NCBI RefSeq assembly: GCF_006717045.1
Contig: NZ_VFPH01000001.1
Coordinates: 3,100,001-3,164,000, forward strand
Reading direction: 5' to 3'
DNA length: 64,000 bases
Source of the DNA: Pseudonocardia cypriaca
GTDB lineage: Bacteria > Actinomycetota > Actinomycetes > Mycobacteriales > Pseudonocardiaceae
Shown here one piece after another: positions 50,914 through 59,370 of the stretch; within the stretch, counting starts at the first letter, position 1; each line of letters begins with the position of its first letter. The notes beneath the pieces were generated by a model that was not told where the DNA came from, made no database searches, and saw nothing but the letters and a program-made list of their open reading frames with translations. Made by a program: the position numbers and the translations under genes.

Positions 50914-51408
50914 TCAGTCCGCGAGGCGGAACGCCAGCTTCGTCTCCCACTTGTTCATGTCCGGCTGCTCGGCCGGGTGGGTGTGCAGCAGTTCCAGCCG
51001 GCATCCCCACCGCGTGCCGCGCTCGGTCTCGGTGGCGTCCCAGCGCAGGCCCTGCGCCGCGGCTTCGTCCTGGAAAGCCCCGGTGACGGCGATCAGCTCG
51101 TCCGGGTGCCCGACGTGCGTGGTCACGGCATAGCGGCCGGCCGGCAGCACACCGGCGAACACGTCCCCCTCACCGTCGACCGGCGCCGCGACCGGTACCC
51201 CCGCCTCGACGTCGAGCTCGTGCTCCATGTCGATCACGAGGTAGCGGAAGAACGGCGCGCCGGCCGGCGCGATCCCCCGCGCCGCGAGCCACCCGAACAC
51301 CTCTGCGAGGCGGTCGGCGATCTCGGGGAAGGTCTGCATCGTGATCGTGCGGCGGATCGCGACGTACGGCTGCGCGGACCACTCTTCGACGGCCAGGTTC
51401 ATCGTCAT
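50914..51408 (-). CDS. GyrI-like / AraC effector-binding domain protein
   Basis: A 164-residue stand-alone SOUL/GyrI-like domain. SAQPYVAIRRTITMQTFPEIADRLAEVFGWL is the typical opening, DVEAGVPVAAPVDGEGDVFAGVLPAGRYAVTTHVG the central sheet, and the end WETKLAFRLAD matches the family. Such domains bind hydrophobic cations or drugs; some hydrolyse cyclopropanoids. No DNA-binding part is fused. It lies 30 bases from the SDR gene end on the same strand and may be co-transcribed. Confidence 0.8.
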   Translation of the reverse strand: MTMNLAVEEWSAQPYVAIRRTITMQTFPEIADRLAEVFGWLAARGIAPAGAPFFRYLVIDMEHELDVEAGVPVAAPVDGEGDVFAGVLPAGRYAVTTHVGHPDELIAVTGAFQDEAAAQGLRWDATETERGTRWGCRLELLHTHPAEQPDMNKWETKLAFRLAD

Positions 51409-51438
51409 GACCAGGAAGACCGGCGGCGCGCCCGGAAC

Positions 51439-52257
51439 TCATCGGTCCGCGGCGATCGCCACCTCGGCGCAGGCCTCCAGGTCGGCGAGCTGCGCCTCCA
51501 GCTTCGCGCGGATCCGCTCGACGGCCGAGCGGCCCAGTGGCAGGCGCAGCGGCGCGGACGGCGCGTGGACGACGTCGATGATCGCCTCGACCGCGCGGAC
51601 GGGATCGCCCGGCTGCCGGCCGTGCGCTGTGGCATTGCGGGCCCTCAGGGCACCGGCGGGCCCGTCCTCGTAGTCCGGGATCGGGGTGGCGTGGCCCAGT
51701 GAGCGGCCGAGGAACTCGGTGCGGAACGGGCCCGGCTCGACGATCGTCACCCGGATCCCGAACGGCGCCACCTCGCCGGCGAGGGCCTCCGACGCCCCTT
51801 CGAGGGCGAACTTGCTGGTGGCGTAGATCGCGTGGCCGGGGTTGCCGACCACGCCACCGACCGAGGACATCTGCACGATGTGCCCGCGACGCCGGGCTCG
51901 CATGTGCGGGAGCACGGCGCGGGTGACGGCCAACGCGCCCAGCAGGTTGACGGCGAGCACGTCGTGGATCTGCTCGTCCGAGAGCTCCTCCAGCGCGCCG
52001 AGCAGCCCGTGGCCGGCGTTGTTGACCAGGACGTCGACCGGCCCTGCTGCCACCGCCGCATCGACCGCCGTGCGCACCTGACCGGGGTCGGTGACGTCCA
52101 GCGGGAGCGCGAGCACGGCGTTGGGGTACTTCTCGACGAGATCGGCGACGGCCAGCGGATCGCGCGCCGTGGCGACGACCTTCTCGCCGCGGGCGAGCAG
52201 CGTCTCGGCGAGGACGCGGCCGAACCCGGCCGAGGAACCAGTGATGAACCAGCGCAT
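51439..52257 (-). CDS. SDR-family oxidoreductase
   Basis: A 272-residue short-chain dehydrogenase. WFITGSSAGFGRVLAETLL is the nucleotide-binding glycine motif (TGxxxGxG), VDVLVNNAGHGLLGALEE the NNAG motif, and QMSSVGGVVGNPGHAIYATSKFAL contains the catalytic Ser-Tyr-Lys. It is likely NADP-dependent by the Arg in ATARDP. The ATG at 52257 starts the fold. The divergent LysR gene next door is a probable regulator. Confidence 0.9.
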   Translation of the reverse strand: MRWFITGSSAGFGRVLAETLLARGEKVVATARDPLAVADLVEKYPNAVLALPLDVTDPGQVRTAVDAAVAAGPVDVLVNNAGHGLLGALEELSDEQIHDVLAVNLLGALAVTRAVLPHMRARRRGHIVQMSSVGGVVGNPGHAIYATSKFALEGASEALAGEVAPFGIRVTIVEPGPFRTEFLGRSLGHATPIPDYEDGPAGALRARNATAHGRQPGDPVRAVEAIIDVVHAPSAPLRLPLGRSAVERIRAKLEAQLADLEACAEVAIAADR

Positions 52258-52315
52258 GCCGCCATCGTGAGCCCGGCGCCGGTCATACGTCCAAGACATG
52301 TTCCTGCTCGCACTC

Positions 52316-52328
52316 ATTGCAGTGCAAT
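52316..52328. promoter_or_regulatory. LysR-type operator between SDR and LysR genes
   Basis: ATTGCA G TGCAAT is a perfect dyad containing the T-N11-A core of LysR-family sites. It lies eight bases before the LysR start and within 60 bases of the SDR start, well placed for autoregulation and SDR activation. Confidence 0.6.
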
Positions 52329-52336
52329 ATGAATGT

Positions 52337-53365
52337 GTGGAACTGCGCCAGCTCGTCTACCTCGACGCGGTCGTCCGGCACGGCGGGTTCACCCGGGCCG
52401 CGGAGCACCTGCGCGTGGCCCAGCCCGCGGTCTCGGTGCAGATCCGCAGGCTGGAGGCCGAGCTGGGCGCGCGGCTGCTGCACCGCACCACCCGGACCGT
52501 CGCGCTGACCCAGGCCGGCGAGCTCGTCCTCCGCCGGGCGCGGCGCGCCATGACCGAGCTCGACGCCGTCCGCGACGAGCTCGCCGGCCTCGCCGGAGGA
52601 CTGCTGGGCCGCGTGCGGATCGGTGCGATCCAGGCGCTCGACCCGTTCGACCTGCCTGCCGCGCTCGCCGCGTTCCACCGGCAGCACCCGGGCGTCGAGC
52701 TCGCGCTCGGGTCCGGCGCGCTACGCCGCCTGCTCGACGGGCTCGACCACGGCGAGCTGGACCTCGCGATCGGCCCCATGCCACCCGGCCTGCCCGCCCG
52801 CTACGCGCGCACCCCCCTGTTCACCGACGAGCTGGTGCTCGCCACGCCCCCGGACCACCCCCTCGCCGGCACCGATCCCCTGCCCCTGGCGGCGCTGCGC
52901 GACGAGCCGTTCGTGTGCCTGCCCGCCGACAGCGGTCTGCGCGCGATCCTCGACCGGCTGGCGGGCGAGGCGGGCTTCACCCCGCGCGTCCCGTTCGAGA
53001 GCTCCCACCTGCACCGACTGCGCGACCTCGCCGCCCACGGGCTCGGCGTCGCCCTCGTGGCACGGTCGGTGGCCGAGGCACCCGGACCGCCGGTGGCCGT
53101 GCACAGCGTCGACCCGGGACCGCAGCTGCGACCGGTCGGGCTGCTGCACCGCACCGACGTGGCACTCGGCGCAGCCGCCGAGGCCTGCCGCGCGTTCCTC
53201 GCCGGCTGGATGGCAGGAACCGGCTCGGCGGATACCAGCCCGGCCGTGGACGATCCGGCCTTCATCGCGACGGCGCCAGCCGAGCCGCCGGCGGGAGCGG
53301 CGCGTGCTGCGGGGAGGCTTCGAACGCCTGGATCACCAACGCCGCGAAGCGTCGGGAGGCCATGA
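52337..53365 (+). CDS. LysR-family transcriptional regulator with long C-terminal tail
   Basis: About 342 residues. VELRQLVYLDAVVRHGGFTRAAEHLRVAQPAVSVQIRRLEAELG is the standard LysR HTH, followed by a PBP2-type effector domain (LLGRVRIGAIQALDPFDLPAALAAF onward). A usual member would end near residue 300. The extra residues (SADTSPAVDDPAFIATAP...) run 104 bases into the convergent TetR gene and look like non-family sequence, perhaps after loss of an original stop. GTG 52337 is preferred over ATG 52298 because it starts the HTH. It probably controls the divergent SDR gene. Confidence 0.87.
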   Translation: MELRQLVYLDAVVRHGGFTRAAEHLRVAQPAVSVQIRRLEAELGARLLHRTTRTVALTQAGELVLRRARRAMTELDAVRDELAGLAGGLLGRVRIGAIQALDPFDLPAALAAFHRQHPGVELALGSGALRRLLDGLDHGELDLAIGPMPPGLPARYARTPLFTDELVLATPPDHPLAGTDPLPLAALRDEPFVCLPADSGLRAILDRLAGEAGFTPRVPFESSHLHRLRDLAAHGLGVALVARSVAEAPGPPVAVHSVDPGPQLRPVGLLHRTDVALGAAAEACRAFLAGWMAGTGSADTSPAVDDPAFIATAPAEPPAGAARAAGRLRTPGSPTPRSVGRP

Positions 53366-53891
53366 CCTGGGCGGCGGTTGATGCGGCGCGGATCCCCTTG
53401 TTGGCCATGAGGACGAGGATCAGGTCGTCCAGGACGAAGTCGGATCGCAGGCGCCCTGCGTCCTTGGCCCGTCGAGCCAGTTCGGCGACCGCCTTGACCG
53501 TGTACTCGCGGCTCGCGGCGATGTTCGTGACTCCCGGGAAGCTCGCCAGGAAGGCTTGTGTGAAGCCTCTGTCGCGTGCGTGCAGCCCGCAGATCCTCTC
53601 GATCACCTGGCACAGGCCACGCCACGGGTCGGGATCTGCGCATGCCTCGTCGACGATGGCGCGACAAGCGTGCAGTTGGTCGGCGAAGGCTTCTGCGACC
53701 AGCACCTGCTTGGTCGGGAAGCGGCGGTACAAGGTCGCCGGTCCCACCCCGGCACGCCGCGCGACCTCCCGCATCGGTACGTCCAGGCCGTCGGCGGAGA
53801 ACAATGCTCGCGCCGCGTCGAGGATGCGTTCGCGGTTGTCCAGCGCGTCGGAACGCAACGCGTGAGGCAAATGATCGGCCACCGCTCTCAC
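53262..53891 (-). CDS. TetR/AcrR-family transcriptional regulator
   Basis: A 209-residue TetR protein. NRERILDAARALFSADGLDVPMREVARRAGVGPATLYRRFPTKQVLVAEAF is the complete HTH domain, followed by an all-helical ligand domain resembling the TetR_C_33/SACE_7040-like group. It is divergent from the quinone-oxidoreductase-like gene at 53970, which it very likely represses together with itself through the dyad at 53889-53903. Its 3' end overlaps the LysR gene. Confidence 0.9.
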   Translation of the reverse strand: MRAVADHLPHALRSDALDNRERILDAARALFSADGLDVPMREVARRAGVGPATLYRRFPTKQVLVAEAFADQLHACRAIVDEACADPDPWRGLCQVIERICGLHARDRGFTQAFLASFPGVTNIAASREYTVKAVAELARRAKDAGRLRSDFVLDDLILVLMANKGIRAASTAAQVMASRRFAALVIQAFEASPQHAPLPPAARLAPSR

Positions 53892-53903
53892 TTTAGCTAA
53901 GTG
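53889..53903. promoter_or_regulatory. TetR operator overlapping its own start codon
   Basis: CACTT TAGCT AAGTG is a perfect 5-5-5 dyad covering the TetR start codon. TTAGCT on the minus strand may also serve as its -10 box. The divergent oxidoreductase promoter must lie just to the right. Confidence 0.5.
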
Positions 53904-53969
53904 GACGGGGGCGTCCGTTACCGTCGAGACGGAAGTTCGCCGAGGTCATGGGCGTGCAGGACGGGGAAC

Positions 53970-54944
53970 GTGGAGACGACCTTGAAGGCAATCGCGGTCC
54001 AGGCGTACGGAGGTCCCGAGGGTCTGGCCGTTGTCGACCTGCCGGTGCAAGCACCTGCTGCCGGGCAGGTGCTGATCGCCACCGAAGCGGTGGGGGTGGG
54101 CGGTGTCGACACCTTGATCCGGAGCGGGGCCCTGGCCGCCTACGGCTTCGAGGAGGGCCACATCCCGGGGGGCGAGGTGGCGGGCACCGTGACCGCAGTA
54201 GGTGACGGCGTCGACGCATCGTGGATCGGCAGGCGGGTGTGGGCTTTCACCGGCACCGGCGGCGGCTACGTCGAACAGGCCCTCGCGCCGGTTGCGCAGA
54301 TCCTCCCCCTGCCGACGGGCCTGTCCGCCGCCGCGGCGGTGACGCTCGGCAGCTCCGGTGCGGTGGCCCACTTCGGGCTCCGCCACGCCCGATTCGCCCC
54401 CGGGGAGACGGTCCTGGTGCGCGGCGCGGCCGGCAGCATCGGGATCATGGCGGTTCAGCTGGCGGCCCGCGGTGGTGCTGCCGCGGTGGCGGTCACGACA
54501 TCGTCATCCGAGCGCGGCGAGCGGCTGCGCCGACTCGGCGCGACCCACGTGCTCGACCGCTCCGGCGATGCAGGAGTGGGGGCTCCTGCCGGCTACGACG
54601 TCATCATCGACGTCGTGGCCGGCAAGGACATGCCGTCGTTCTTCGACAGGCTCAACCCGAACGGCCGCATGGTGGCCGTGGGCGCTGTCGCGGGCCAGCC
54701 GCCGTCGGACTTCGGCATGAAGATCATGAACGCGTTCCAGAAGTCCATGTCCTTCGCGGCCTTCAGCGCTGCCACCGTCCCCGAGGCAGACCTGCGTGCG
54801 GTGCGCAGCGAGCTGTTCACGGCCGCCGGGCGCGGCGAGATCGAGGCGGTGGTGCACGAACTGCTGCCGCTGGCCGAGGCCGTGCTGGCGCACCAGAAGA
54901 TGGATGCGGGAGAGGTCTTCGGCAGGATCGTGCTGCTGCCGTAG
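53970..54944 (+). CDS. zinc-binding-type alcohol dehydrogenase / quinone oxidoreductase family protein (second)
   Basis: About 324 residues. LKAIAVQAYGGPEGLAVVDLPVQAP is the typical opening and IPGGEVAGTVTAVGDGVD the GroES-like core. VLVRGAAGSIGIMAVQLAARGGA is the NADPH-binding motif near residue 145. Zinc ligands are lacking, so a quinone or enone reductase is likely. GTG 53970 is used; TTG 53982 is possible. The divergent TetR gene is the probable regulator, which suggests induction by a small toxic or electrophilic compound. Confidence 0.86.
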   Translation: METTLKAIAVQAYGGPEGLAVVDLPVQAPAAGQVLIATEAVGVGGVDTLIRSGALAAYGFEEGHIPGGEVAGTVTAVGDGVDASWIGRRVWAFTGTGGGYVEQALAPVAQILPLPTGLSAAAAVTLGSSGAVAHFGLRHARFAPGETVLVRGAAGSIGIMAVQLAARGGAAAVAVTTSSSERGERLRRLGATHVLDRSGDAGVGAPAGYDVIIDVVAGKDMPSFFDRLNPNGRMVAVGAVAGQPPSDFGMKIMNAFQKSMSFAAFSAATVPEADLRAVRSELFTAAGRGEIEAVVHELLPLAEAVLAHQKMDAGEVFGRIVLLP

Positions 54945-54961
54945 CCGCAGGCGATGCCCGG

Positions 54962-56029
54962 TCAGGAGGCGGACCGGCCAGGAGGAGCGGCGTCTCGGAC
55001 CGCCGCGGTGACCAGGGCGCGCAGCTCCTCGGTTCCGCGCGTCCGCAGACCTTCCAGCTCAGCGCGCACCCGGTCCAGCTCCGCGTCGGCTCGGGTGCGC
55101 AGCGCCGACTCCGACTCGGCCCGTTCCCGGGCCCGCGCCAGCTCCTGATCGAGACGATGCCGAGCATCCCGCTCGGCCCTCACCGCGGCGAGCGCCTCGT
55201 CCCGTTCGGCCGCCAGCTCGGCGCGTAGCCGCTGGGCGTCGGCCAGGCCACGCTGCGCCTCCTCGCGCGCGGCCGTTGCACCGGTCAGCTCCGCCCTGGC
55301 AGTGGCCAGCTCGGCGCGCAATGCGTCGGCCTCGGCACGGTGCTCCCGCGCCCGGGAGTTGGCCGCGTCGCGCTCGGTGACCGCGCGCTCCGCACGCACC
55401 GTTGCCTCCCGGGTCGCCGCCTCGGCCTCTGCGGCCCGACGCTCCGCGTCCCGGGCCCGTTCCTCCGCCTGCTCGCGGCCGGTCATCGCGTCCTGCGCCT
55501 GCTGACGGGCGGCGCCGAGCGCCTCGGTGGCTTCCAGGGCCTGGCGGGCGGCCGCCGCGGCGCGTTCCACGGCGGCGGTCTTCTCCTCGACCGCCTGCGC
55601 GGCCTGCTCGCGCGCCGCCCGGGCGTCCCGCTCGGCACGCTCCCGCGCCTGCTGCGCCTCGACCCGCGCGGCCTCCGCCTCCGCGGCTCCACGGTTGGCC
55701 GTCTCGACGGCGGCGAGCGCGCCGCCCTCCACCTCGTCGAGGCGAGCACGGACCGCCTCGAGCGCCTCGGCGAGGTCCGCCACCGGCTCACGCAGCGCGT
55801 CGACGTGCTCCCGCAGCCGGTCGGCGTCCAGCTGGAACGTCGCGCGCCCCGCGTCGAGCCCCAGCGCGTCGAGCGCGTCCCGTTCCGCCCGCGCCATCTG
55901 GGCGCAGGTGCGCCCACCGGACCAGCGGGTGTCGCGGCAGAAGGAACGGCGTCTGCCGCCCTGGGGCCCGGGCGGGGGCAGCTCCGCCCGGCACTTGCTG
56001 TAGCCGCAGCGTACGGCCTCTTCGATCAT
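54962..56029 (-). CDS. Cys-motif plus long coiled-coil protein, KfrA-like
   Basis: A 355-residue protein. The first 50 residues hold four or five cysteines (CGYSKC, then SFCRDTRWSGGRTCAQMARAER), a likely zinc-binding head. Residues 60-335 are almost pure Ala/Glu/Arg heptad coiled coil with no Pro or Gly breaks. The layout resembles KfrA-type plasmid or chromosome-associated DNA-binding proteins, but I cannot assign a family. A dyad (56040-56063) lies just upstream of the ATG, as expected for an autoregulated DNA-binding protein. The upstream region is AT-rich for this genome, which could mark acquired DNA. Confidence 0.68.
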   Translation of the reverse strand: MIEEAVRCGYSKCRAELPPPGPQGGRRRSFCRDTRWSGGRTCAQMARAERDALDALGLDAGRATFQLDADRLREHVDALREPVADLAEALEAVRARLDEVEGGALAAVETANRGAAEAEAARVEAQQARERAERDARAAREQAAQAVEEKTAAVERAAAAARQALEATEALGAARQQAQDAMTGREQAEERARDAERRAAEAEAATREATVRAERAVTERDAANSRAREHRAEADALRAELATARAELTGATAAREEAQRGLADAQRLRAELAAERDEALAAVRAERDARHRLDQELARARERAESESALRTRADAELDRVRAELEGLRTRGTEELRALVTAAVRDAAPPGRSAS

Positions 56030-56039
56030 GGTTCCGCAG

Positions 56040-56063
56040 GTTAGCAGTTCGACGTTCGCTAAC
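56040..56063 (-). promoter_or_regulatory. dyad upstream of the coiled-coil protein gene
   Basis: GTTAGC (56040-56045) and GCTAAC (56058-56063) flank a 12-base centre, eleven bases before the ATG at 56029. It may be an autoregulatory operator. Confidence 0.4.
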
Positions 56064-56095
56064 TCTTAAACCCGCTTACAGTTTTAGATCGCGAA

Positions 56096-56132
56096 CCAGC
56101 AACCAACGAAACGACTGTTTCGTTGGTGCTGG
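56096..56132. terminator. 16-bp bulged hairpin after the FAD/NAD(P)-binding protein gene
   Basis: ACCAACGAAAC and GTTTCGTTGGT pair perfectly around GACT. Beyond a single bulged A, CCAGC and GCTGG continue the stem. It lies 29 bases past the stop of the minus-strand gene at 56161. The sequence beyond is AT-rich but not a T-run, so it is a terminator candidate or a regulatory hairpin for the next gene. Confidence 0.5.
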
Positions 56133-56160
56133 TGGACTCGGCAGCATGACCCCCTTGGGA

Positions 56161-57582
56161 TCAGGAACTTGCGAGGACCGCGCGAGCGGCGGCGGCCCCC
56201 TGGGCGGCGAGGCCCGGGATGCTCGACGCGATGAACGGGCCACCACCGGCCAGGTCGCCCACGACGTGCATGCGTGGGTCGGCCGGAAGGACGCCCCCCG
56301 ACGGATGCCGGGCGGCCAAGCCCGACTCGACGAGGTCGTGAACGAGCCCTGCCGCAGACGGGGGGACGGCGTGCGGCGCCGGGTTCACCGCGTTGACGAC
56401 GACGTCGGCGTGTCGTGCGCCGTTGCCGGTCTCGACGGTGAACCGTCCGTTGTCGCGAACGATGTCGCGTACGCCTGCGAGCAGCTCCAGCTGACCCGAG
56501 TCGAACAGCTGCAGCAGCCGTACGGCGTTCGTCGGGATCATCGGGGAGGCGACGCTGATCGCGGTCCGGGCCTGGGCGCGCAGCCGGTCCCGATCCCGTT
56601 CCGGCAGCAGTCGCCACGCGTACGGGCCGACGCTGTGGGCGGCCGTCTGCAGCACCCGACGGCCGATCTCGGGGGCGGTGATCGCGGCGATCTGGCGCCG
56701 CAGGCGGGCCACCGGGTCTTCGGCGGGTGCGGCGCGCAGGTCGGCGATGAGCGCGCCGAGGTCATCGCCCGCGTCCGCCAACTCCTCGCGCAGCAGCCCG
56801 GCGAGGTGGTCGAGGGTGACCTCCCCGTCCCGTGCCAGCAGCGCCCTGACCCGCTCGACGGTCACGTGTCGCGGCCGGTGAGCGGTCGGCCGTTGCCACA
56901 CGTGCGGGAGCATCCCGGTCCGCGAAAGCAGGCTGATCCGCCCGGTGTGGCCCCGCGCGGCGAGCGTGACGACCACGTCCACCGCGGTCAGGCCGCTACC
57001 CAGCACGGCGACGTGGCCGTCGAGGGGCACGTCTTCCACGGTTCGCGCGAGCGGGTAGGGGTCGGCGACGAATCCCGGCGCGCCCTCGAGCCGGTAGTGG
57101 TCGGGGGGCGTGCCACCACCGACGCACAGCGCGATCTGGCCGACGACGTGCTCCCGGCCGTCGCCGGTGCGCAGCGCCGGCCGTCCCGCGGTCCGCGCCG
57201 CCCCGACCACGGTCGCTCGGACGACGTCCACCTGCCAGCCGCGTTCACGCAGGTCCGCGATCGCCTTCTCGGCCGTGTGCTCCAGGTACTCGCCGTAGCG
57301 GGCGCGCGGCACGAGCGGTCGGCCGATCCCCGGGTCCACGTATGCGTCGTCCCCTGCACCCAGCCACGAGGCGTAGTGGTCGAAGTCGCCATCGCGGATG
57401 GACATGATGACCGGCGGGGAGTTGACCAGTACCGAGTCCAGGTCCGGCGCGTACGGGCGGCCGCGCCACAGGTGGGGGGACGGCTCGAACACGGTCACCG
57501 CCCCCGGCGCTTCCGCTTCCCTCGCGAGCGCGTCCAGCAGTCCCACGGCGGTCGCGCCGCCTCCGATGATTCCGATGTCCAT
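56161..57582 (-). CDS. FAD/NAD(P)-binding protein (HI0933/pyridine nucleotide oxidoreductase-like)
   Basis: About 473 residues. MDIGIIGGGATAVGLLDAL is the FAD motif, VFEPSPHLWRGRPYAPDLDSVLVNSPPVIMSIRDGDFDHYASWL is typical of the FAD-NAD(P)-binding family used with small-molecule pathways, and VAVLGSGLTAVDVVVTLAARGH is the second nucleotide-binding motif. VNAVNPAPHAVPPSAAGLV and a final GDLAGGGPFIASSIPGL follow. Members are found in siderophore and secondary-metabolite loci, but the reaction is unknown. The divergent LuxR gene is a candidate regulator. Confidence 0.82.
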   Translation of the reverse strand: MDIGIIGGGATAVGLLDALAREAEAPGAVTVFEPSPHLWRGRPYAPDLDSVLVNSPPVIMSIRDGDFDHYASWLGAGDDAYVDPGIGRPLVPRARYGEYLEHTAEKAIADLRERGWQVDVVRATVVGAARTAGRPALRTGDGREHVVGQIALCVGGGTPPDHYRLEGAPGFVADPYPLARTVEDVPLDGHVAVLGSGLTAVDVVVTLAARGHTGRISLLSRTGMLPHVWQRPTAHRPRHVTVERVRALLARDGEVTLDHLAGLLREELADAGDDLGALIADLRAAPAEDPVARLRRQIAAITAPEIGRRVLQTAAHSVGPYAWRLLPERDRDRLRAQARTAISVASPMIPTNAVRLLQLFDSGQLELLAGVRDIVRDNGRFTVETGNGARHADVVVNAVNPAPHAVPPSAAGLVHDLVESGLAARHPSGGVLPADPRMHVVGDLAGGGPFIASSIPGLAAQGAAAARAVLASS

Positions 57583-57650
57583 GCCGAGAGGCTCGGCCTC
57601 GCCGGGCCGTCCCCCCATCCCGCCGCTGCGGGTGGTCGGTGGGGAATGAC

Positions 57651-57666
57651 CCCCTCGTTCGAGGGG
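57651..57666. promoter_or_regulatory. 16-bp palindrome in the FAD-protein/LuxR divergent promoter region
   Basis: CCCCTCG TT CGAGGGG lies about 60 bases from the LuxR start and 70 bases from the flavoprotein start. It is well placed to be the LuxR regulator's binding site. Confidence 0.5.
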
Positions 57667-57725
57667 TTGGCGCGGGAGAGGCTGCCCCGCACGCTGGCAG
57701 ACGCCGGCTGAGCAAGGGGGGACCG

Positions 57726-58805
57726 ATGGGTGGACGATTCCGCGGGGCGGAGGTTCTCGCCGCGGCCGAGCGGGCGACGGACGCCGCCGCCGTATTCACC
57801 CGGGTGTCGGCACGTCTTCGGCACGCGGTGCCGTACGACGCGGCGGTCTGGGCGGCCACCGATCCCGAGACCGGGCTGGTCACGGCGCCGATGGTCGTGG
57901 AGGGCCTCGGCGATCGCGAGCGTTGCGCCGAGTACTGGGAGAGCGAGCTCCTCGACGAGAACGTCCTCCCGTTCCGGGACCTGGCCGTGGCTCAGGTCCC
58001 CGCGGCCGGGCTTCGTGGCGTCACCGGCGACCTGCCCGCCCGCTCCGCGCGGTACCGGCGGTTGCTCCAGCCGCAGGGCGTCCACGACGAGCTGCGCGGC
58101 GTGGTGCGCGCTGGAGGCCGCTCCTGGGCGGTGGTGAGCCTGTTCCGCACGAGCGGGCGCGCCTTCAGCGCGGACGAGGTCGATCTCGTCGCCTCGCTGT
58201 CACGACCGCTGGCCACCCGGCTCCGGCGCCTCGCCCGCCCGTCCTGGCCCGAGTCGCCGCCGGACGCGCCAGGTCCCGGATTGATCATCTTCGACCAGTA
58301 CGGCGCGGCGACGTCGATCAACGACGAAGCGCGCGAGCACCTGGCCGGCCTCTCCCCCGGTCCGTCGATCCCGTCCGCGCTCGGCGTGCGGATCCCGATC
58401 TGCATCATCGGCACGGCCCTGCAGGCGCGGGCGATCGCGAACGGCCGCGACCGCGGCCGGGCTCGCACGCGCATCCGCACCGCCGAGGGCCGGTGGCTGG
58501 CCTGTCACGCCTCCGCCCTCACCGGCCCCGGCGGCCGGCCCGGCCCCATCGCACTGGTGATCGAGCCCGCGTCCGCGGCCGATCTCGCCATGATCGTCGC
58601 CGAGGCGTACGAGCTGACACCGCGCGAGCTGCAGGTCGCCCAGGAGATCGCGCGCGGCCTACCCACCGGGGGCATCGCCGCCCGCCTGGTCATCTCTCCG
58701 CACACGGTCCGCGACCACATCAAGGCGATCTTCGAGAAGACGGCGGTCTCCAGCCGGGGTGAGCTGGTCGCGCGGCTGTTCGCCGAGCGCCACCCCCGGC
58801 CCTGA
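57726..58805 (+). CDS. LuxR-family HTH transcriptional regulator with sensor-like N-terminus
   Basis: A 359-residue regulator. The C-terminus is a LuxR/GerE HTH: YELTPRELQVAQEIARGLPTGGIAARLVISPHTVRDHIKAIFEKTAVSSRGELVARLF. The N-terminal 170 residues have a GAF-like pattern (AVPYDAAVWAATDPETGLVTAPMVVEGLG) and a central PAS-like segment begins at GLIIFDQYGAATSINDEAREHL. No receiver domain. AAGGGGGACCG before the ATG is a strong ribosome-binding site. The divergent flavoprotein gene is the likely target. Confidence 0.88.
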   Translation: MGGRFRGAEVLAAAERATDAAAVFTRVSARLRHAVPYDAAVWAATDPETGLVTAPMVVEGLGDRERCAEYWESELLDENVLPFRDLAVAQVPAAGLRGVTGDLPARSARYRRLLQPQGVHDELRGVVRAGGRSWAVVSLFRTSGRAFSADEVDLVASLSRPLATRLRRLARPSWPESPPDAPGPGLIIFDQYGAATSINDEAREHLAGLSPGPSIPSALGVRIPICIIGTALQARAIANGRDRGRARTRIRTAEGRWLACHASALTGPGGRPGPIALVIEPASAADLAMIVAEAYELTPRELQVAQEIARGLPTGGIAARLVISPHTVRDHIKAIFEKTAVSSRGELVARLFAERHPRP

Positions 58806-58880
58806 AGGCGGTCGGCTGTCACACCCGCGCGCTCCGCCTCGTCCTCGGGGAGAACCCGCACGACACACCGAGGAGCGACC

Positions 58881-59345
58881 GTGTTGAACCCCCGCCTGGA
58901 ACGCCGGATCCTGCCGCTGCAGAACAAGCTGCTCAACCCGGTCGTGGCCTGGCTGATCGCCCGTGGGCTCGAGCCGCCGACCTACGCGGTGCTCGAGACC
59001 ATGGGGCGGCGCACTGGCCGGCCGCGGCGGGTCCCCGTCGCCAACGGCCTGGACGGCGACACGTTCTGGCTGATCGCGGCGCTCGGCGAGCGAGCCGCGT
59101 TCGTGCGCAACCTGCGCGCCGATCCGCGGGTGCGGATCAAGGCGCGCCCGCCCCGGATGCGCGACGGGCTGCGCAGCCGCTGGCGGACGGGTACTGCCCA
59201 CCCGCTGCCCGACGACGACGCCGACGCCCGCCACCGCGCCCTCGGGCGTGGCCGGCCCGGCTACCGGCTCGACGGCGTGCTGCTGCGCGCGCTGAGCGAC
59301 GGCGACATGCTCACGGTCCGGATCGATCTCGATCCCGAGGGATGA
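58881..59345 (+). CDS. DUF385 / deazaflavin (F420)-dependent nitroreductase family protein
   Basis: A 154-residue split-barrel protein. NPVVAWLIARGLEPPTYAVLETMGRRTGRPRRVPVANGLDGDTFWLIAALG is the family core, with FVRNLRADPRVRIKARPPRMRDG after it. Homologues bind F420 and reduce quinones or nitroimidazoles, protecting against oxidative stress. GAGGAGCGACC before the GTG supports the start. It lies 75 bases after the LuxR gene and 25 bases before the integrase gene. Confidence 0.88.
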   Translation: MLNPRLERRILPLQNKLLNPVVAWLIARGLEPPTYAVLETMGRRTGRPRRVPVANGLDGDTFWLIAALGERAAFVRNLRADPRVRIKARPPRMRDGLRSRWRTGTAHPLPDDDADARHRALGRGRPGYRLDGVLLRALSDGDMLTVRIDLDPEG

Positions 59346-59370
59346 TCGGCGGTGCCGTACGGTCCTGCGG

